DNA from: Bifidobacterium sp. WK012_4_13
GTDB taxonomy: Bacteria > Actinomycetota > Actinomycetes > Actinomycetales > Bifidobacteriaceae
Assembly (NCBI RefSeq): GCF_041080835.1
Contig: NZ_CP129683.1
Location: 2,294,001-2,358,000 of the forward strand
Reading direction: 5' to 3'
DNA length: 64,000 nucleotides
Shown here: positions 8,739 to 17,956 of the stretch, one piece after another
Position numbering within the stretch: the stretch's first letter is position 1
Layout: each line of letters opens with the position of its first letter
Notes under the pieces: generated by a model
The model's database searches: none
Told to the model about the DNA's origin: nothing
Seen by the model: the letters and a program-made list of their open reading frames with translations, nothing else
Position numbers and translations under genes: made by a program

Positions 8739-10127
8739 GTGAAATCTGATAAGACGCTGATCTCAGCATCGCAAATGTCCATAATGACCATCATAACCAT
8801 CGCAGGGCTTCGCGGGCTTCCCGCGATGGCGGTGCTTGGATGGCAGTCGATCATCCTGTACCTGATTCCTGCCGTGATGTTCTTCATACCCACCGCCCTG
8901 ATCTCCGCCGAACTTGGCAGCACATATCAGGGCGGCGTGTACCAGTGGGTGAAGGAGGGGCTGGGGGAGCGTTGGGGTTTCACCGCCATCTGGATGCAGT
9001 GGATTCATAACGTGGTGTGGTATCCAGCACAGCTGGCATTCGTCGCAGGTGCGCTGTCTTCCATCTTCGGTCTGGGCGGTCTTTCCGATTCAGGCGCGTA
9101 TGTCACGACGGTCATCATCGTGGTGTTTTGGTGGGCGATATGGCTCACGCTCAAGGGTGGCAATCTCTTCGCCCGGGTCGCCTCGGTCGCCGGACTGGTC
9201 GGAACGATCATTCCCGCAGGGCTGCTTGTGATCCTGGGGGCTGCATGGCTTCTGAGCGGCCAGCATGTGTCGTCGACGCTGACGGCCAGCTCCGCACTGC
9301 CCAACTTCACGAATGTCGCAGCAATCGCGCTCGTGGTGCAGAATGTATTGGCCTTTGGCGGGATGGAGGTCAACGCCGTCCATGCCCAGCAGATGGAGCA
9401 TCCGAAAAGGTACACCAGGGTCATAGGAGTCGCCTTCGTCGGAGCGCTCGCGATTTTCATCATCCCGACATTGGTCCTTGCGATGGTGCTGCCCAAGGAT
9501 GTCAATCTTTCCGACGGAACGGTCATCGCGTTCCAGACCATGTTCTCCACGTTCCATATGGGTTTCATGGGCAACGTGATGGGACTGGCCATAGTCTTCG
9601 GCGCCATCGCGTCCATCGTCAGTTGGATTTCCGGGCCGTCCCGTGGACTTTACGATGCCGCCGAAGATGGATGCCTGCCAAGCTATTTCAAGACGACGAA
9701 CCGAAATGGCGCACAATCCGGCATTCTGATCATCATGGGCATAATCGTGACGCTGCTGGCGTTCCTGTACGTCATATTTCCCTCGAGCGTGTCCATGGTG
9801 TTCTCCCTGCTGATCGGCATGGCCGTCGCGCTTTACGTGATGATGTACATGCTGATGTTTGCGGCGAGCATCAACCTTCGAAGACTGCATAAGACCGGCA
9901 ACGACGGATACAGGGCTCCTGCACTGTATGCCATGGCTGTCATGGGCATCGTCGCATGCATATGCGCCTTTGTGATGACTTTCATCCCAGCTGCCGGGCA
10001 ATCGGGCATTCCGCAGGGAAGCTATCCCGTGATAGCGGCTGTTGTGGTGCTGTCGCTGACGATGCCCTGCATTGCGCTGTATCGTTCACCCAGGAGGCGG
10101 GCGAAAGAGAAGAGGATGCATGCGTGA
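8739..10127 (+). CDS. APC-superfamily amino-acid permease/antiporter (GadC-like group)
   Basis: About 462 residues with roughly 12 hydrophobic segments. The opening LISASQMSIMTIITIAGLRG and the following ALISAELGSTYQGGVYQW match the glutamate:GABA-antiporter branch of the APC superfamily, in which the first helix carries the substrate-binding GLRG-type break. Exchange of an amino acid for a decarboxylation product is typical of that branch, but no decarboxylase is adjacent, so the substrate is unknown. The frame is open from 8700; GTG 8739 was chosen because it follows GGGGAAG and opens 10 residues before the first conserved helix. The gene stands alone, between a LacI gene on the same strand and a convergent ykoE-like gene. 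Confidence 0.82.
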   Translation: MKSDKTLISASQMSIMTIITIAGLRGLPAMAVLGWQSIILYLIPAVMFFIPTALISAELGSTYQGGVYQWVKEGLGERWGFTAIWMQWIHNVVWYPAQLAFVAGALSSIFGLGGLSDSGAYVTTVIIVVFWWAIWLTLKGGNLFARVASVAGLVGTIIPAGLLVILGAAWLLSGQHVSSTLTASSALPNFTNVAAIALVVQNVLAFGGMEVNAVHAQQMEHPKRYTRVIGVAFVGALAIFIIPTLVLAMVLPKDVNLSDGTVIAFQTMFSTFHMGFMGNVMGLAIVFGAIASIVSWISGPSRGLYDAAEDGCLPSYFKTTNRNGAQSGILIIMGIIVTLLAFLYVIFPSSVSMVFSLLIGMAVALYVMMYMLMFAASINLRRLHKTGNDGYRAPALYAMAVMGIVACICAFVMTFIPAAGQSGIPQGSYPVIAAVVVLSLTMPCIALYRSPRRRAKEKRMHA

Positions 10128-10140
10128 TCGCCAGACCGGA

Positions 10141-10180
10141 ATGACGCAGCATGACGGCGTATGACATCGTATGACGGCGG
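10141..10180 (+). repeat. four 10-bp tandem repeats after the APC permease gene
   Basis: Units ATGACGCAGC, ATGACGGCGT, ATGACATCGT and ATGACGGCGG occupy 10141-10180, starting 13 bases after the stop. Each unit starts with ATGAC. No gene function is apparent. Confidence 0.8.
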
Positions 10181-10291
10181 TTCAGTGCCAGCCATTGCAG
10201 ACTGCGATCCACATGCGAGGAAGCTTGTCGTGAAGCGTCTGCTGCATGGGACGAGTCGAACGTGGCATATGGACCGCCATGCTCGACTCTC

Positions 10292-10318
10292 CGCCTCGCC
10301 GGTATGCATGGCGAGGCG
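10292..10318. terminator. hairpin between convergent genes
   Basis: CGCCTCGCC at 10292-10300 pairs perfectly with GGCGAGGCG at 10310-10318 across a 9-base loop. It lies 16 bases beyond the ykoE-like stop and 165 bases after the APC permease stop, so it could terminate both converging transcripts. There is no clear T tract in either direction. Confidence 0.5.
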
Positions 10319-10333
10319 CCGCTTGGTCCTGCG

Positions 10334-10954
10334 CTAGTCGACCTTCGGGGCCAGGGAACGGCCTGATGAGAACCTATCCAAGGCACCGGTCTTGGATATT
10401 GCCACGAAGAGATACCAGCTCATGACCCCAGCGATGAGGACTCCACCTATCATCTCGCAGATCATATGGGTGATCCCGTAGGCGCTGAACAAGGAGACGC
10501 CCTGATATTGGAAATACAGGAGATAGAAGCCATACTCTATTGCGGTGAACAGGCCCGACAGCATGCTGACGCTGAGAGTCCAACGCCTGTAGAGGAACAT
10601 GGCGAAGGCCAGTTCAGAGAACAATGCCTGGAATATTGCGGACACGAAGACGAAGCTGACGGAGAACATATTCCCAAGAAGCATCTCGACAGCGCTGCCT
10701 ACCAGATTCACGAAAACCGCGGAACCTGGCTTGCGAATGATCAGAAGCGCCAGCGGTCCGGAGAAATACCAGACTGCGTGGAAGAGGCTGCCGGTTCCGG
10801 GAAGTATGGCGCGGAGCAGTGGGAACAGCCATGCGGAGACATAGTTGAATCCCCAGAAGATGAGGCCGGATGCTACGCCGATCGCTGCCGCGACTGCTAT
10901 GTCAACGGGTCTCCAGGCATAATGATTGCGTATGTTTCTTGTGATGTTTGTCAT
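10334..10954 (-). CDS. ECF transporter S component, YkoE family (thiamine-related)
   Basis: A 206-residue membrane protein with five to six hydrophobic segments. VDIAVAAAIGVASGLIFWGF near the N-terminus and the GSAVEMLLGN and ELAFAMFLYRRW segments resemble YkoE-type substrate-binding subunits of energy-coupling-factor importers, known for thiamine or its pyrimidine precursor. The start at 10954 follows GGAG nine bases upstream; the longer open frame to 11077 has no ribosome site. No ykoD or ykoC ATPase/T-component gene is adjacent, so it would need a shared ECF module or an operon elsewhere. No THI-box pattern was recognised in the upstream 10955-11146 stretch. Confidence 0.75.
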   Translation of the reverse strand: MTNITRNIRNHYAWRPVDIAVAAAIGVASGLIFWGFNYVSAWLFPLLRAILPGTGSLFHAVWYFSGPLALLIIRKPGSAVFVNLVGSAVEMLLGNMFSVSFVFVSAIFQALFSELAFAMFLYRRWTLSVSMLSGLFTAIEYGFYLLYFQYQGVSLFSAYGITHMICEMIGGVLIAGVMSWYLFVAISKTGALDRFSSGRSLAPKVD

Positions 10955-11146
10955 GAGGATCGTCTCCAATGTTGCTGTGCGCACTGCTATGGAGGCTGCA
11001 AGATATGCGGCCACGGCATTCCTTGACCTGCGCATTCGGGCGGGAACACCGAGGAACACTCTACCGCGTGTCTGCAACGGCGCGTGCTCGCCTCAGGCGA
11101 ATATGGGACGAATTGGAACGAATGTGAAACGAATCGGAACGAGCTT

Positions 11147-11264
11147 TCAAGTTTTTGGCACTTGGCGAAGTATCCCGCGCTATTTTTGGCTTGATGGAGC
11201 CGAGACATGCACCAATCCAAGCCGATTCATGACTTCGATACTTCACCAAGTGCCAAAAACTTGA
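11147..11264. repeat. long palindromic element A (26-bp arms, 66-nt loop)
   Basis: Arm 11147-11172 starts TCAAGTTTTTGGCACTTGG and ends GAAGTA; arm 11239-11264 is its reverse complement at 25 of 26 positions. The loop holds a second stem (TTGGCTTG against CAAGCC). The element lies between two divergent genes (ykoE-like and ettA), so it cannot be a terminator for either. Just before it, 11105-11143 carries four rough repeats of GAACGAAT at a 10-11 base spacing. The whole 10955-11457 gap contains no convincing gene. Confidence 0.9.
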
Positions 11265-11457
11265 TATATGCCATCGTGGAGTGACTGTAGGATTGGTGAT
11301 GGCATGTAACGAGCCCCTGAAATCATTGGAAAAGCTGAAGAATGATGATATTTTGTATTTCGGCTTCGCGGGGCGGGAGTTGGATGCGATACCTTGCAGG
11401 CTGCACGGTTCGCATCACACTGACAGGAACAGACAAGAAAGACGGAAAAGATAGCAC

Positions 11458-13134
11458 ATGGCAGAGTTCATCTACCAAATGATCAAGGCAAGAAAAGCTT
11501 TCGGAGAGCGCGTCATCCTCGATGATGTGACGCTCAGCTTCATACCGGGAGCGAAGATCGGCGTTGTCGGGCCGAACGGCATGGGAAAGTCCACCTTGCT
11601 GAAGATCATGGCAGGTCTGGATACGGTATCGAACGGGGAAGCGCAGCTTACGCCAGGGTATACCGTCGGCATATTGCAGCAGGAGCCGCCGCTCGACGAG
11701 GATAAGACCGTCGGCGAGAACATCGAGATGGCATTCGGCGGGATCAAGGCGAAGATTCGCAGATTCAACGAGATTGGCGAGGAAATGGCCAAGCCCGATG
11801 CGGATTTCGACGCGCTGATGGCAGAGATGGGCAAGCTTCAGGAAGAGATTGACGCCGCTGACGCATGGGATCTCGACAGTCAGCTCGACCAGGCGATGGA
11901 TGCCTTGCAGTGCCCGGATTCAGACACGCCGGTCACCGTGCTTTCAGGTGGGGAGCGCAGACGCGTCGCACTGTGCAAGCTGCTGCTCGAAGCGCCCGAT
12001 CTGCTGCTGCTCGACGAGCCGACCAACCATCTTGATGCCGAATCGATTCTGTGGCTGGAGAACTTCCTGCACTCATACAAGGGTGCGGTTCTTGCCGTGA
12101 CCCACGACAGGTATTTCCTCAACAACGTCGCAGAGTGGATCTGCGAGGTCGATCGCGGCCACCTCTATCCATACAAGGGCAACTATTCGACGTACCTCGA
12201 AACCAAGGCCAAGCGTCTTGAGGTTCAGGGCGCGAAGGATGCCAAGCTGTCCCGCCGTCTGAACTCGGAGCTCGACTGGGTGCGCAGCTCGCCGAAGGCC
12301 CGTCAGGCGAAGAACAAGGCGCGTCTGGAACGCTATGAGCAGATGGAGAACGAGGCCCGCAACAACAAGAAGCTCGACTTCTCCGAGATTCAGATTCCGC
12401 CGGGGCCACGCCTGGGTTCGAAGGTTCTCGAGGCAGAGCATATCCATAAGTCATTCGGCGACCGCGTGCTGATCGACGACCTGAGCTTCACCTTGCCCCG
12501 AAACGGCATCGTCGGCGTGATCGGCCCCAACGGCGTCGGCAAGTCGACGCTGTTCAAGACGATCGTCGGTCTCGAATCCGTCACCAGCGGCAGCCTGGAC
12601 ATCGGCGACACGGTCAAGATCTCCTACGTGGATCAGAACCGCGAAGGCATCGACCCGGACAAGAACCTGTGGCAGGTCGTCTCGGACGGACTGGACTTCA
12701 TGATGGTAGGAGGGGTCGAAGTTCCCACGCGAGCCTATGTCGCTAGCTTCGGCTTCAAGGGACCTGACCAGCAGAAGCCAGCGGGAGTGCTCTCCGGTGG
12801 TGAGCGCAACCGTCTGAACCTTGCGCTGACGCTCAAGCAGGGCGGCAATCTGCTGCTGCTCGACGAGCCCACGAACGATTTGGATGTGGAGACCTTGGAA
12901 AGCCTTGAAAACGCATTGCTCGCGTTCCCTGGCTGTGCCGTCGTCATATCCCACGATCGGTGGTTCCTTGACCGCATCTCCACGCATATCCTCGCGTGGG
13001 AGGGCAACGACGAGGATCCGGGCAACTGGTATTGGTTCGAGGGGAACTTCCAGGCCTATCAGGAGAACAAGGTCGCGCGGCTGGGCGAAGAGGCCTCGAA
13101 GCCTCACCGTCTGCACCGCAAGCTCACGCGCTGA
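11458..13134 (+). CDS. ettA: energy-dependent translational throttle protein EttA (ABC-F)
   Basis: A 558-residue soluble ABC-F ATPase with two nucleotide-binding domains and no membrane segments. Domain 1 has GPNGMGKST (about 37-45), LSGGERRR and LLLLDEPTNHLD; domain 2 has GPNGVGKST, LSGGERNR and LLLLDEPTNDLD. The linker between them is charged (ETKAKRLEVQGAKDAKLSRR). The N-terminal MAEFIYQMIKARKAFGERVIL and overall length match EttA, which gates ribosome entry into elongation according to energy state by binding the E site. It is a single gene with its own upstream region. Confidence 0.93.
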   Translation: MAEFIYQMIKARKAFGERVILDDVTLSFIPGAKIGVVGPNGMGKSTLLKIMAGLDTVSNGEAQLTPGYTVGILQQEPPLDEDKTVGENIEMAFGGIKAKIRRFNEIGEEMAKPDADFDALMAEMGKLQEEIDAADAWDLDSQLDQAMDALQCPDSDTPVTVLSGGERRRVALCKLLLEAPDLLLLDEPTNHLDAESILWLENFLHSYKGAVLAVTHDRYFLNNVAEWICEVDRGHLYPYKGNYSTYLETKAKRLEVQGAKDAKLSRRLNSELDWVRSSPKARQAKNKARLERYEQMENEARNNKKLDFSEIQIPPGPRLGSKVLEAEHIHKSFGDRVLIDDLSFTLPRNGIVGVIGPNGVGKSTLFKTIVGLESVTSGSLDIGDTVKISYVDQNREGIDPDKNLWQVVSDGLDFMMVGGVEVPTRAYVASFGFKGPDQQKPAGVLSGGERNRLNLALTLKQGGNLLLLDEPTNDLDVETLESLENALLAFPGCAVVISHDRWFLDRISTHILAWEGNDEDPGNWYWFEGNFQAYQENKVARLGEEASKPHRLHRKLTR

Positions 13135-13408
13135 GCGCCTCCCCCCGATGCGGGGCGAGGATGACGCAGATGCCTTGATGCGAGGTGACAGGGTGGCGAG
13201 GCACTTCCCAGGAGCGGTGTAGGAACGATGAACCGCAGCCTGGGACAGACCTCGTCACGAACTGTTCACGTTCTGAACCTGTTCGTTACATAAGGCATGC
13301 TGTTATTTACCTGGAATGTATAGACTGCAACAGATATAAGGCGGAAATGTCAAGCATCGTGTCATATCGTTGCAGGTAGAGTGTGCCGAGAACGTAAAGG
13401 GGAAGAGG

Positions 13409-14320
13409 ATGCCATCAACTAAATCCGGAACGCCGCTAGATGATTTGGTGAGAGTGCTCAGCTTGGGGGAGCCTTCGGAATATAGAAGCCACACATACAT
13501 CAATGGCGAGAGTATGTATTTCCCAACCGGGCGGGTCTATGGCGGTCAGGTCATCGCGCAGGCGGTGGTTGCGGCATCGAAGACGGTTCCCCATGGTCGG
13601 CTGCCTCACTCCATACATGGATACTTCGTTTCCGCCGGTGACATTCGGCAGGACATCCTGTTCGATGTCGAAAATCTGCGGGATGGAAAGTCATTCTCAT
13701 CCCGGCGCGTGAACGCCACGCAATCGCAGGGGTCGATTCTCACTTCGATCTCGAGCTTCCAGGAGCCGAACCAGCAGGGCGTCGAGTTCGCTGATGCGAT
13801 GCCCGACGACGTTCCCGATCCCGAGTCTCTGACGAGCGCGAAGGACCTGATGACCCCATTCGCGGAAAAGTCACCCTTCGCCAATTTCTATGCGACCAAA
13901 TCGCCGTTCGACATTCGTCATGTCGGCGAGACCCTGCTCATGGGCGCTGACAGGAAGGCAGTCGACGCTGACTCCGGCAGACAGATGGTGTGGATGAAGG
14001 CGGATGGCAAGGCCGAGATCTCGCAGGTCCTGCATCGAGCGATGCTCGCGCTGGGATGCGATCAGATCATGATGGAGCCAGTCCTGCGCAGGGCGGGCCT
14101 GAGTCTGGTGACTCCGGGAATCTCGTATGCCTCGATCGATCATTCGATGTGGTGGTATCGGGATGTGGACATCAACTCGTGGCATCTCTACGTTCAGGAC
14201 ACGCCAACGGCCGCTCACGGCCGAGGCCTGAGCTATGCGAAGGTCTATTCCCAGGATGGTACGCTGGTTGGCGCAATCGCCCAGGAGGCGATGATTCGCG
14301 TCCCCGAGCAGTCCATGTGA
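13409..14320 (+). CDS. tesB: acyl-CoA thioesterase II, TesB family
   Basis: A 303-residue double hot-dog-fold enzyme that would hydrolyse acyl-CoA to free fatty acid and CoA. YGGQVIAQAVVAASKTVP and LPHSIHGYFVSAGD in the first domain, and SIDHSMWWYRDVDINSWHLY followed by GRGLSYAKVYSQDGTLVGAI in the second, are clear TesB signatures. GGGGAAG precedes ATG 13409, preferred over the upstream ATG at 13370, which lacks a site. It is monocistronic, between ettA and rpmE. The last codons and the TGA stop are the first unit of a 17-bp tandem repeat. Confidence 0.88.
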   Translation: MPSTKSGTPLDDLVRVLSLGEPSEYRSHTYINGESMYFPTGRVYGGQVIAQAVVAASKTVPHGRLPHSIHGYFVSAGDIRQDILFDVENLRDGKSFSSRRVNATQSQGSILTSISSFQEPNQQGVEFADAMPDDVPDPESLTSAKDLMTPFAEKSPFANFYATKSPFDIRHVGETLLMGADRKAVDADSGRQMVWMKADGKAEISQVLHRAMLALGCDQIMMEPVLRRAGLSLVTPGISYASIDHSMWWYRDVDINSWHLYVQDTPTAAHGRGLSYAKVYSQDGTLVGAIAQEAMIRVPEQSM

Positions 14321-14391
14321 CAGAGCCGTTCATGTGATAGAGCGGTTCATGTGATAGAGCCGTTCATGTGACAGAGCCGTTCATGTGGCAG
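14314..14391 (+). repeat. 17-bp tandem repeats spanning the tesB stop codon
   Basis: Units of CATGTGACAGAGCCGTT start at 14314, 14331, 14348 and 14365, with a partial fifth at 14382. The first unit contains the end of tesB and its TGA (14318-14320). Because 17 is not a multiple of 3, the duplicated TGA falls in rotating frames downstream. Confidence 0.92.
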
Positions 14392-14497
14392 ACCAGGCAG
14401 CGACGCTGAGGGCAGCCCCCGATTGAAAGGCTTATGCGTCGGCAACGTCTGTTTGAAGCAATTCGCTGTGGGTGAGCATGCGGTTGGGGTTATGGCG

Positions 14498-14503
14498 TAT
14501 AAT
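14498..14503 (+). promoter_or_regulatory. candidate -10 box of rpmE
   Basis: A perfect TATAAT lies 70 bases before rpmE, between the tesB-end repeats and the ribosome site. No convincing -35 hexamer is seen 16-18 bases upstream, so this is a partial promoter call. Confidence 0.45.
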
Positions 14504-14572
14504 CTCAACAGTTCCGGTTCACGTCTGCCATAGGGGCATGGCGACCCGGTGCCTTGAACTCTAGGAGTCAAT

Positions 14573-14785
14573 ATGAAGCAGGGAATTCATCCCGAATATC
14601 ATGCGGTGGAAGTCACATGCTCATGTGGCAATCACTTCATCACGCGTTCCACTGAGAAAAGCGATCACATGACCGTTGACGTGTGCGCGAAATGCCATCC
14701 GTTCTATACCGGCAAGCAGAAGATTCTCGACACCGGTGGTCGTGTCGCTCGTTTCGAAGCTCGTTACGGCAAGAGGAACAAGTAG
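14573..14785 (+). CDS. rpmE: 50S ribosomal protein L31
   Basis: A 70-residue large-subunit ribosomal protein. [20 protein letters not shown] is the L31 start. C16, C18, C38 and C41 form the zinc-binding set, so this is the zinc-containing form rather than the zinc-independent paralogue. TAGGAG precedes ATG 14573. It lies directly upstream of prfA, as in many actinobacteria. Confidence 0.97.
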   Translation: MKQGIHPEYHAVEVTCSCGNHFITRSTEKSDHMTVDVCAKCHPFYTGKQKILDTGGRVARFEARYGKRNK

Positions 14786-14795
14786 CGTTACTGAT

Positions 14796-14847
14796 GCCAA
14801 TCCTTGGCTGGGATCGTTTGCGATGCCCGGATGGGGGTTGGCTTTTT
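14796..14847 (+). terminator. probable intrinsic terminator after rpmE
   Basis: GCCAATCC at 14796-14803 can pair with GGGTTGGC at 14835-14842 (one G-U pair) and is followed by TTTTT at 14843-14847. The loop is long and contains further pairing. It lies 11 bases after the rpmE stop and ahead of prfA, so readthrough could still feed prfA. Confidence 0.6.
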
Positions 14848-14973
14848 CATTGGCTTCATCAAGCTTTCCGGGGCAGATTCTTTATCGGGCCGCCTGGATG
14901 CTGAGCGGTGGGACCAAGCCAAGAAGTGCAGAGAACGCAAGAAGTGCAGAGAACGATAGTGGAGAGGGATTCA

Positions 14974-16068
14974 ATGGCATCCGACGAGCAATTCCCGGCA
15001 GCTCTGACGGCACTCGAGGAATATCGAGACATCGAAAGGCAGATGAGCCAGCCCGAGGTTGCCTCGAATCCGGATGCGATGCGCAAGCTTGGCAGACGGC
15101 ATTCTGAACTTGGGCTGATAGTGAGTGCATACAGGAAGTATGCAAGCCTTCGTGACGACTATGCTGCCGCGAGGGAGATGGCTGACGAGGATCCGGACTT
15201 TCTGGACGAGGCCAAGGGCCTTGAGGCGCAGCTGCCGAAGGCCGAAGAGAAGCTTCGCAATGCCTTGATTCCCCGTGATCCCGATGACTCCCGTGATGTG
15301 ATCATGGAGATCAAGGCGGGAACCGGTGGCGAGGAGGCCGCCCTGTTTGCGGGCGATCTGCTTCGCATGTATACGCGATACGCCGAGAAGCGCGGTTGGA
15401 AGACCGAATTGATGAGCGAGAATTCCACCGAGCTTGGCGGCGTGAAGGATGTGTCGATAGCCCTGCGTTCGAAATCGATTCAATCTCCTTTGGACGGCGT
15501 ATGGGCAAGCATGAAGTATGAGGGTGGCGTTCATCGGGTTCAGCGCATACCAGTGACGGAATCCCAAGGGCGCATCCAGACATCTGCCGCAGGTGTGATC
15601 GTTTTCCCAGAGGCGGATGATGACGACGACGAGATAGACATCGACCCCAAGGACCTGAAGATCGACATCTTCATGAGCTCAGGCCCTGGCGGGCAGTCGG
15701 TGAACACGACCTATTCGGCTGTGCGCATGACCCATATTCCGACCGGCATCGTCGTGAGCATGCAGGATGAGAAATCTCAGATACAGAACAGACAGGCGGC
15801 CCTGCGCGTGCTCAAATCGCGCCTGCTCTCCATGAAGCATGAACAGGAGGCCGAGGAGGCTGCCGACATGCGTCATTCGCAGGTCCGTTCCATGGATCGT
15901 TCGGAGCGAATCCGGACCTATAACTTCCCGGAAAACCGCATCGTCGACCACCGTACGAATTACAAGGCATACAACCTTGACCAGGTGCTGGATGGGGATC
16001 TGCAGGCCGTCATCGACTCTGACATGCAGACCGACGAGGCCAAGCGTCTGGCAGGTCAGCAGCAGTAG
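14974..16068 (+). CDS. prfA: peptide chain release factor 1
   Basis: A 364-residue class-I release factor for UAA and UAG. The tripeptide anticodon is PVT at 193-195 in [12 protein letters not shown], and the peptidyl-tRNA hydrolysis motif GGQ is at 239-241, followed by [16 protein letters not shown] rather than SPF separates it from RF2 at 32674. GAGAGGG precedes ATG 14974; an upstream in-frame ATG at 14908 lies in a short repeat (AAGAAGTGCAGAGAACG) and has no site. The next gene, prmC, encodes the methylase that modifies the GGQ glutamine. Confidence 0.97.
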   Translation: MASDEQFPAALTALEEYRDIERQMSQPEVASNPDAMRKLGRRHSELGLIVSAYRKYASLRDDYAAAREMADEDPDFLDEAKGLEAQLPKAEEKLRNALIPRDPDDSRDVIMEIKAGTGGEEAALFAGDLLRMYTRYAEKRGWKTELMSENSTELGGVKDVSIALRSKSIQSPLDGVWASMKYEGGVHRVQRIPVTESQGRIQTSAAGVIVFPEADDDDDEIDIDPKDLKIDIFMSSGPGGQSVNTTYSAVRMTHIPTGIVVSMQDEKSQIQNRQAALRVLKSRLLSMKHEQEAEEAADMRHSQVRSMDRSERIRTYNFPENRIVDHRTNYKAYNLDQVLDGDLQAVIDSDMQTDEAKRLAGQQQ

Positions 16069-16142
16069 TCTGGAACGCCTTGGATAAGACTGATCACTTG
16101 AACAATACGGCTGACTTGGATACTACGGATGGTCTGAATCTT

Positions 16143-17114
16143 ATGGAAATCTTTAGTACGGGCGAGCAGGGCGTTGAAGACCTCATTTGTCATGCGGCCG
16201 ACCGTCTGCGGGCAGGCGGCATCGATTCGCCAGAGCATGACGCCATGGTTCTGCTGGCCTTTGCGAGCTCCGACGGCGCCGAGGTAAGCGTGAACGACAT
16301 TCGCACTTCAAGGATCATGGGAGTCAGTCTCCGGTCCGCGCTCGCACGCTGGCATCAGCTGGACCCTGTGGTTTCTGCGCGGTGCTCAGAGCGTTGTCTG
16401 ATACGCTTTTCAGCGCTGATCGAGCGAAGAATGCACCATGAACCCTTGCAATACATCGTCGGTCATGTGCATTTCAGGTTTCTGGATGTGCTTGTGGGAG
16501 AGGGCGTGTTCATACCTCGTCAGGAAACGGAGCTCGTCGTGGAGGCCGCCCTTGAGGTCTTGCGGGAGCGCAGGTCCCAACGCCACCGCGTCGTCGACCT
16601 GTGCACCGGTTCGGGAGCGATTGCTCTGAGCATGGCAACCGAGATGCCCAAATCGGACATTCACGCCGTCGAACGTTCGAAGCGGGCAATCGCATGGACC
16701 CGCCGAAACATCAAGGCATATCGCAACCGCATCGATGAAGTCGGAAGCACGCTCGAGCTCATCGAAGGAGATGCGGCGGACGCATCCACGCTGCAGGAGC
16801 TCGATGGGCAGTGCGACCTGGTCGTCAGCAACCCTCCCTATGTCCCCGAGCGTGAGATTCCCGAACAGAGCGAAGTGCGCGATTGGGAACCCGAGCTGGC
16901 GTTATACGGGGATTCGCCTGATGGCCTGGCATTCCCGAAGCGAATCATCGAGAGGGCCGCCACCCTGCTCAAGGACGGCGGGACGCTTGTCATGGAGCAT
17001 GACATCTCCCAAGGCAGTGCCCTTCGCGAGTTTGCCCTGGATAGGGGATATCAGAGAGCGCGAACCGGACAGGATCTTACCCATCGCGATCGCTTCCTGG
17101 TCGCCACGCGCTGA
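16143..17114 (+). CDS. prmC: release factor glutamine N5-methyltransferase
   Basis: A 323-residue SAM-dependent methyltransferase (HemK family) that methylates the Gln of the GGQ motif of release factors. The SAM-binding DLCTGSGAIALSM motif is near residue 165, and the catalytic NPPYVPE is near 236. ATG 16143 gives an N-terminus of normal length; an in-frame TTG at 16080, 12 bases after the prfA stop, would add 21 residues and cannot be excluded. The order prfA-prmC-sua5-wecA is that of many actinobacteria. Confidence 0.92.
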   Translation: MEIFSTGEQGVEDLICHAADRLRAGGIDSPEHDAMVLLAFASSDGAEVSVNDIRTSRIMGVSLRSALARWHQLDPVVSARCSERCLIRFSALIERRMHHEPLQYIVGHVHFRFLDVLVGEGVFIPRQETELVVEAALEVLRERRSQRHRVVDLCTGSGAIALSMATEMPKSDIHAVERSKRAIAWTRRNIKAYRNRIDEVGSTLELIEGDAADASTLQELDGQCDLVVSNPPYVPEREIPEQSEVRDWEPELALYGDSPDGLAFPKRIIERAATLLKDGGTLVMEHDISQGSALREFALDRGYQRARTGQDLTHRDRFLVATR

Positions 17115-17251
17115 ATTCGTTTCATTCCACGGTTCCATGGGAAACCTTGCGTAGAATTCGACAATGTAGACTGAGGGTGAACCGTTCGCGGGCTTTGGTA
17201 CGGATGGTTTCGGCATATGAGAGCAGAAGCAAAGCGAGATGATAGGTGCGT

Positions 17252-17956
17252 ATGAGTGAGATTCGTTCAATCGATGACGATTCACTGGCCTTGGCCGCAG
17301 AATGCATTCACGAGGGCAGACTGATAGTCATGCCTACGGACACGGTGTATGGCATCGCATGCGACCCCTTCAACGACATAGCGATAGATGCCTTGTTCGA
17401 GGCGAAGCGCAGGTCACGTTCCAAATCCCTGCAGGTGCTGCTTGCCAGTTCCGAGGAGATTGCCAGACTCGATCTGAGCCTGCCATATCCGCTCGATGTC
17501 CTTTCGGCATCCCTGCTTCCAGGTGCGTTCTCGCCAATATGCATTGCGAGTGCGGATACGCAGCTGCAGACCATCAAGGTCGAACCGACGGTCAGAACGC
17601 AGGCAATACGCGTTCCCGATGCGGATGGCACCCGTCGCATTCTTGCTGCAACAGGGCCTCTGGCCGCTTCGAGCGCGAACGTCTCGGGTATGCAAAGCGC
17701 TCAGAATGTCCAGGAGGCGATGGAGCAGCTTGGCGACAGCGTTGCGCTGTACCTCGATGCGGGCCCGACTCCCGGTCCCGTCGCGAGCACGGTCGTCGCG
17801 GCCTCGTCAACGGGCAAGGATGGCATCGCGATACTCAGGCAAGGGGTCATCCCTGAGTCCCAGCTACGGGACATCATTCATGCCAACGCCAGTCTGCTTG
17901 GCAGTCATGCCTTCCATAGACCAGGAGCAAGCGGCTCGGCGGAAACCAGCGCATGA
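17252..17956 (+). CDS. threonylcarbamoyl-AMP synthase (Sua5/YrdC/YwlC family)
   Basis: A 234-residue enzyme that makes L-threonylcarbamoyladenylate from threonine, bicarbonate and ATP for the t6A37 tRNA modification. The pattern GRLIVMPTDTVYGIACDP near residue 25, followed by KRRSRSKSLQVLL, is the KxR...S/T-rich ligand pocket of the YrdC domain. SSANVSG occurs near 150. There is no long Sua5 C-terminal domain. An in-frame GTG lies 6 bases earlier. Its end overlaps the next gene by 4 bases (ATGA), so it is coupled to the glycosyl transferase. Confidence 0.9.
   Translation: MSEIRSIDDDSLALAAECIHEGRLIVMPTDTVYGIACDPFNDIAIDALFEAKRRSRSKSLQVLLASSEEIARLDLSLPYPLDVLSASLLPGAFSPICIASADTQLQTIKVEPTVRTQAIRVPDADGTRRILAATGPLAASSANVSGMQSAQNVQEAMEQLGDSVALYLDAGPTPGPVASTVVAASSTGKDGIAILRQGVIPESQLRDIIHANASLLGSHAFHRPGASGSAETSA

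Noticed and set aside
10955-11146. TPP riboswitch upstream of the YkoE-like gene
   Set aside because: No THI-box CTGAGA or ACCTGA pattern was recognised by eye.
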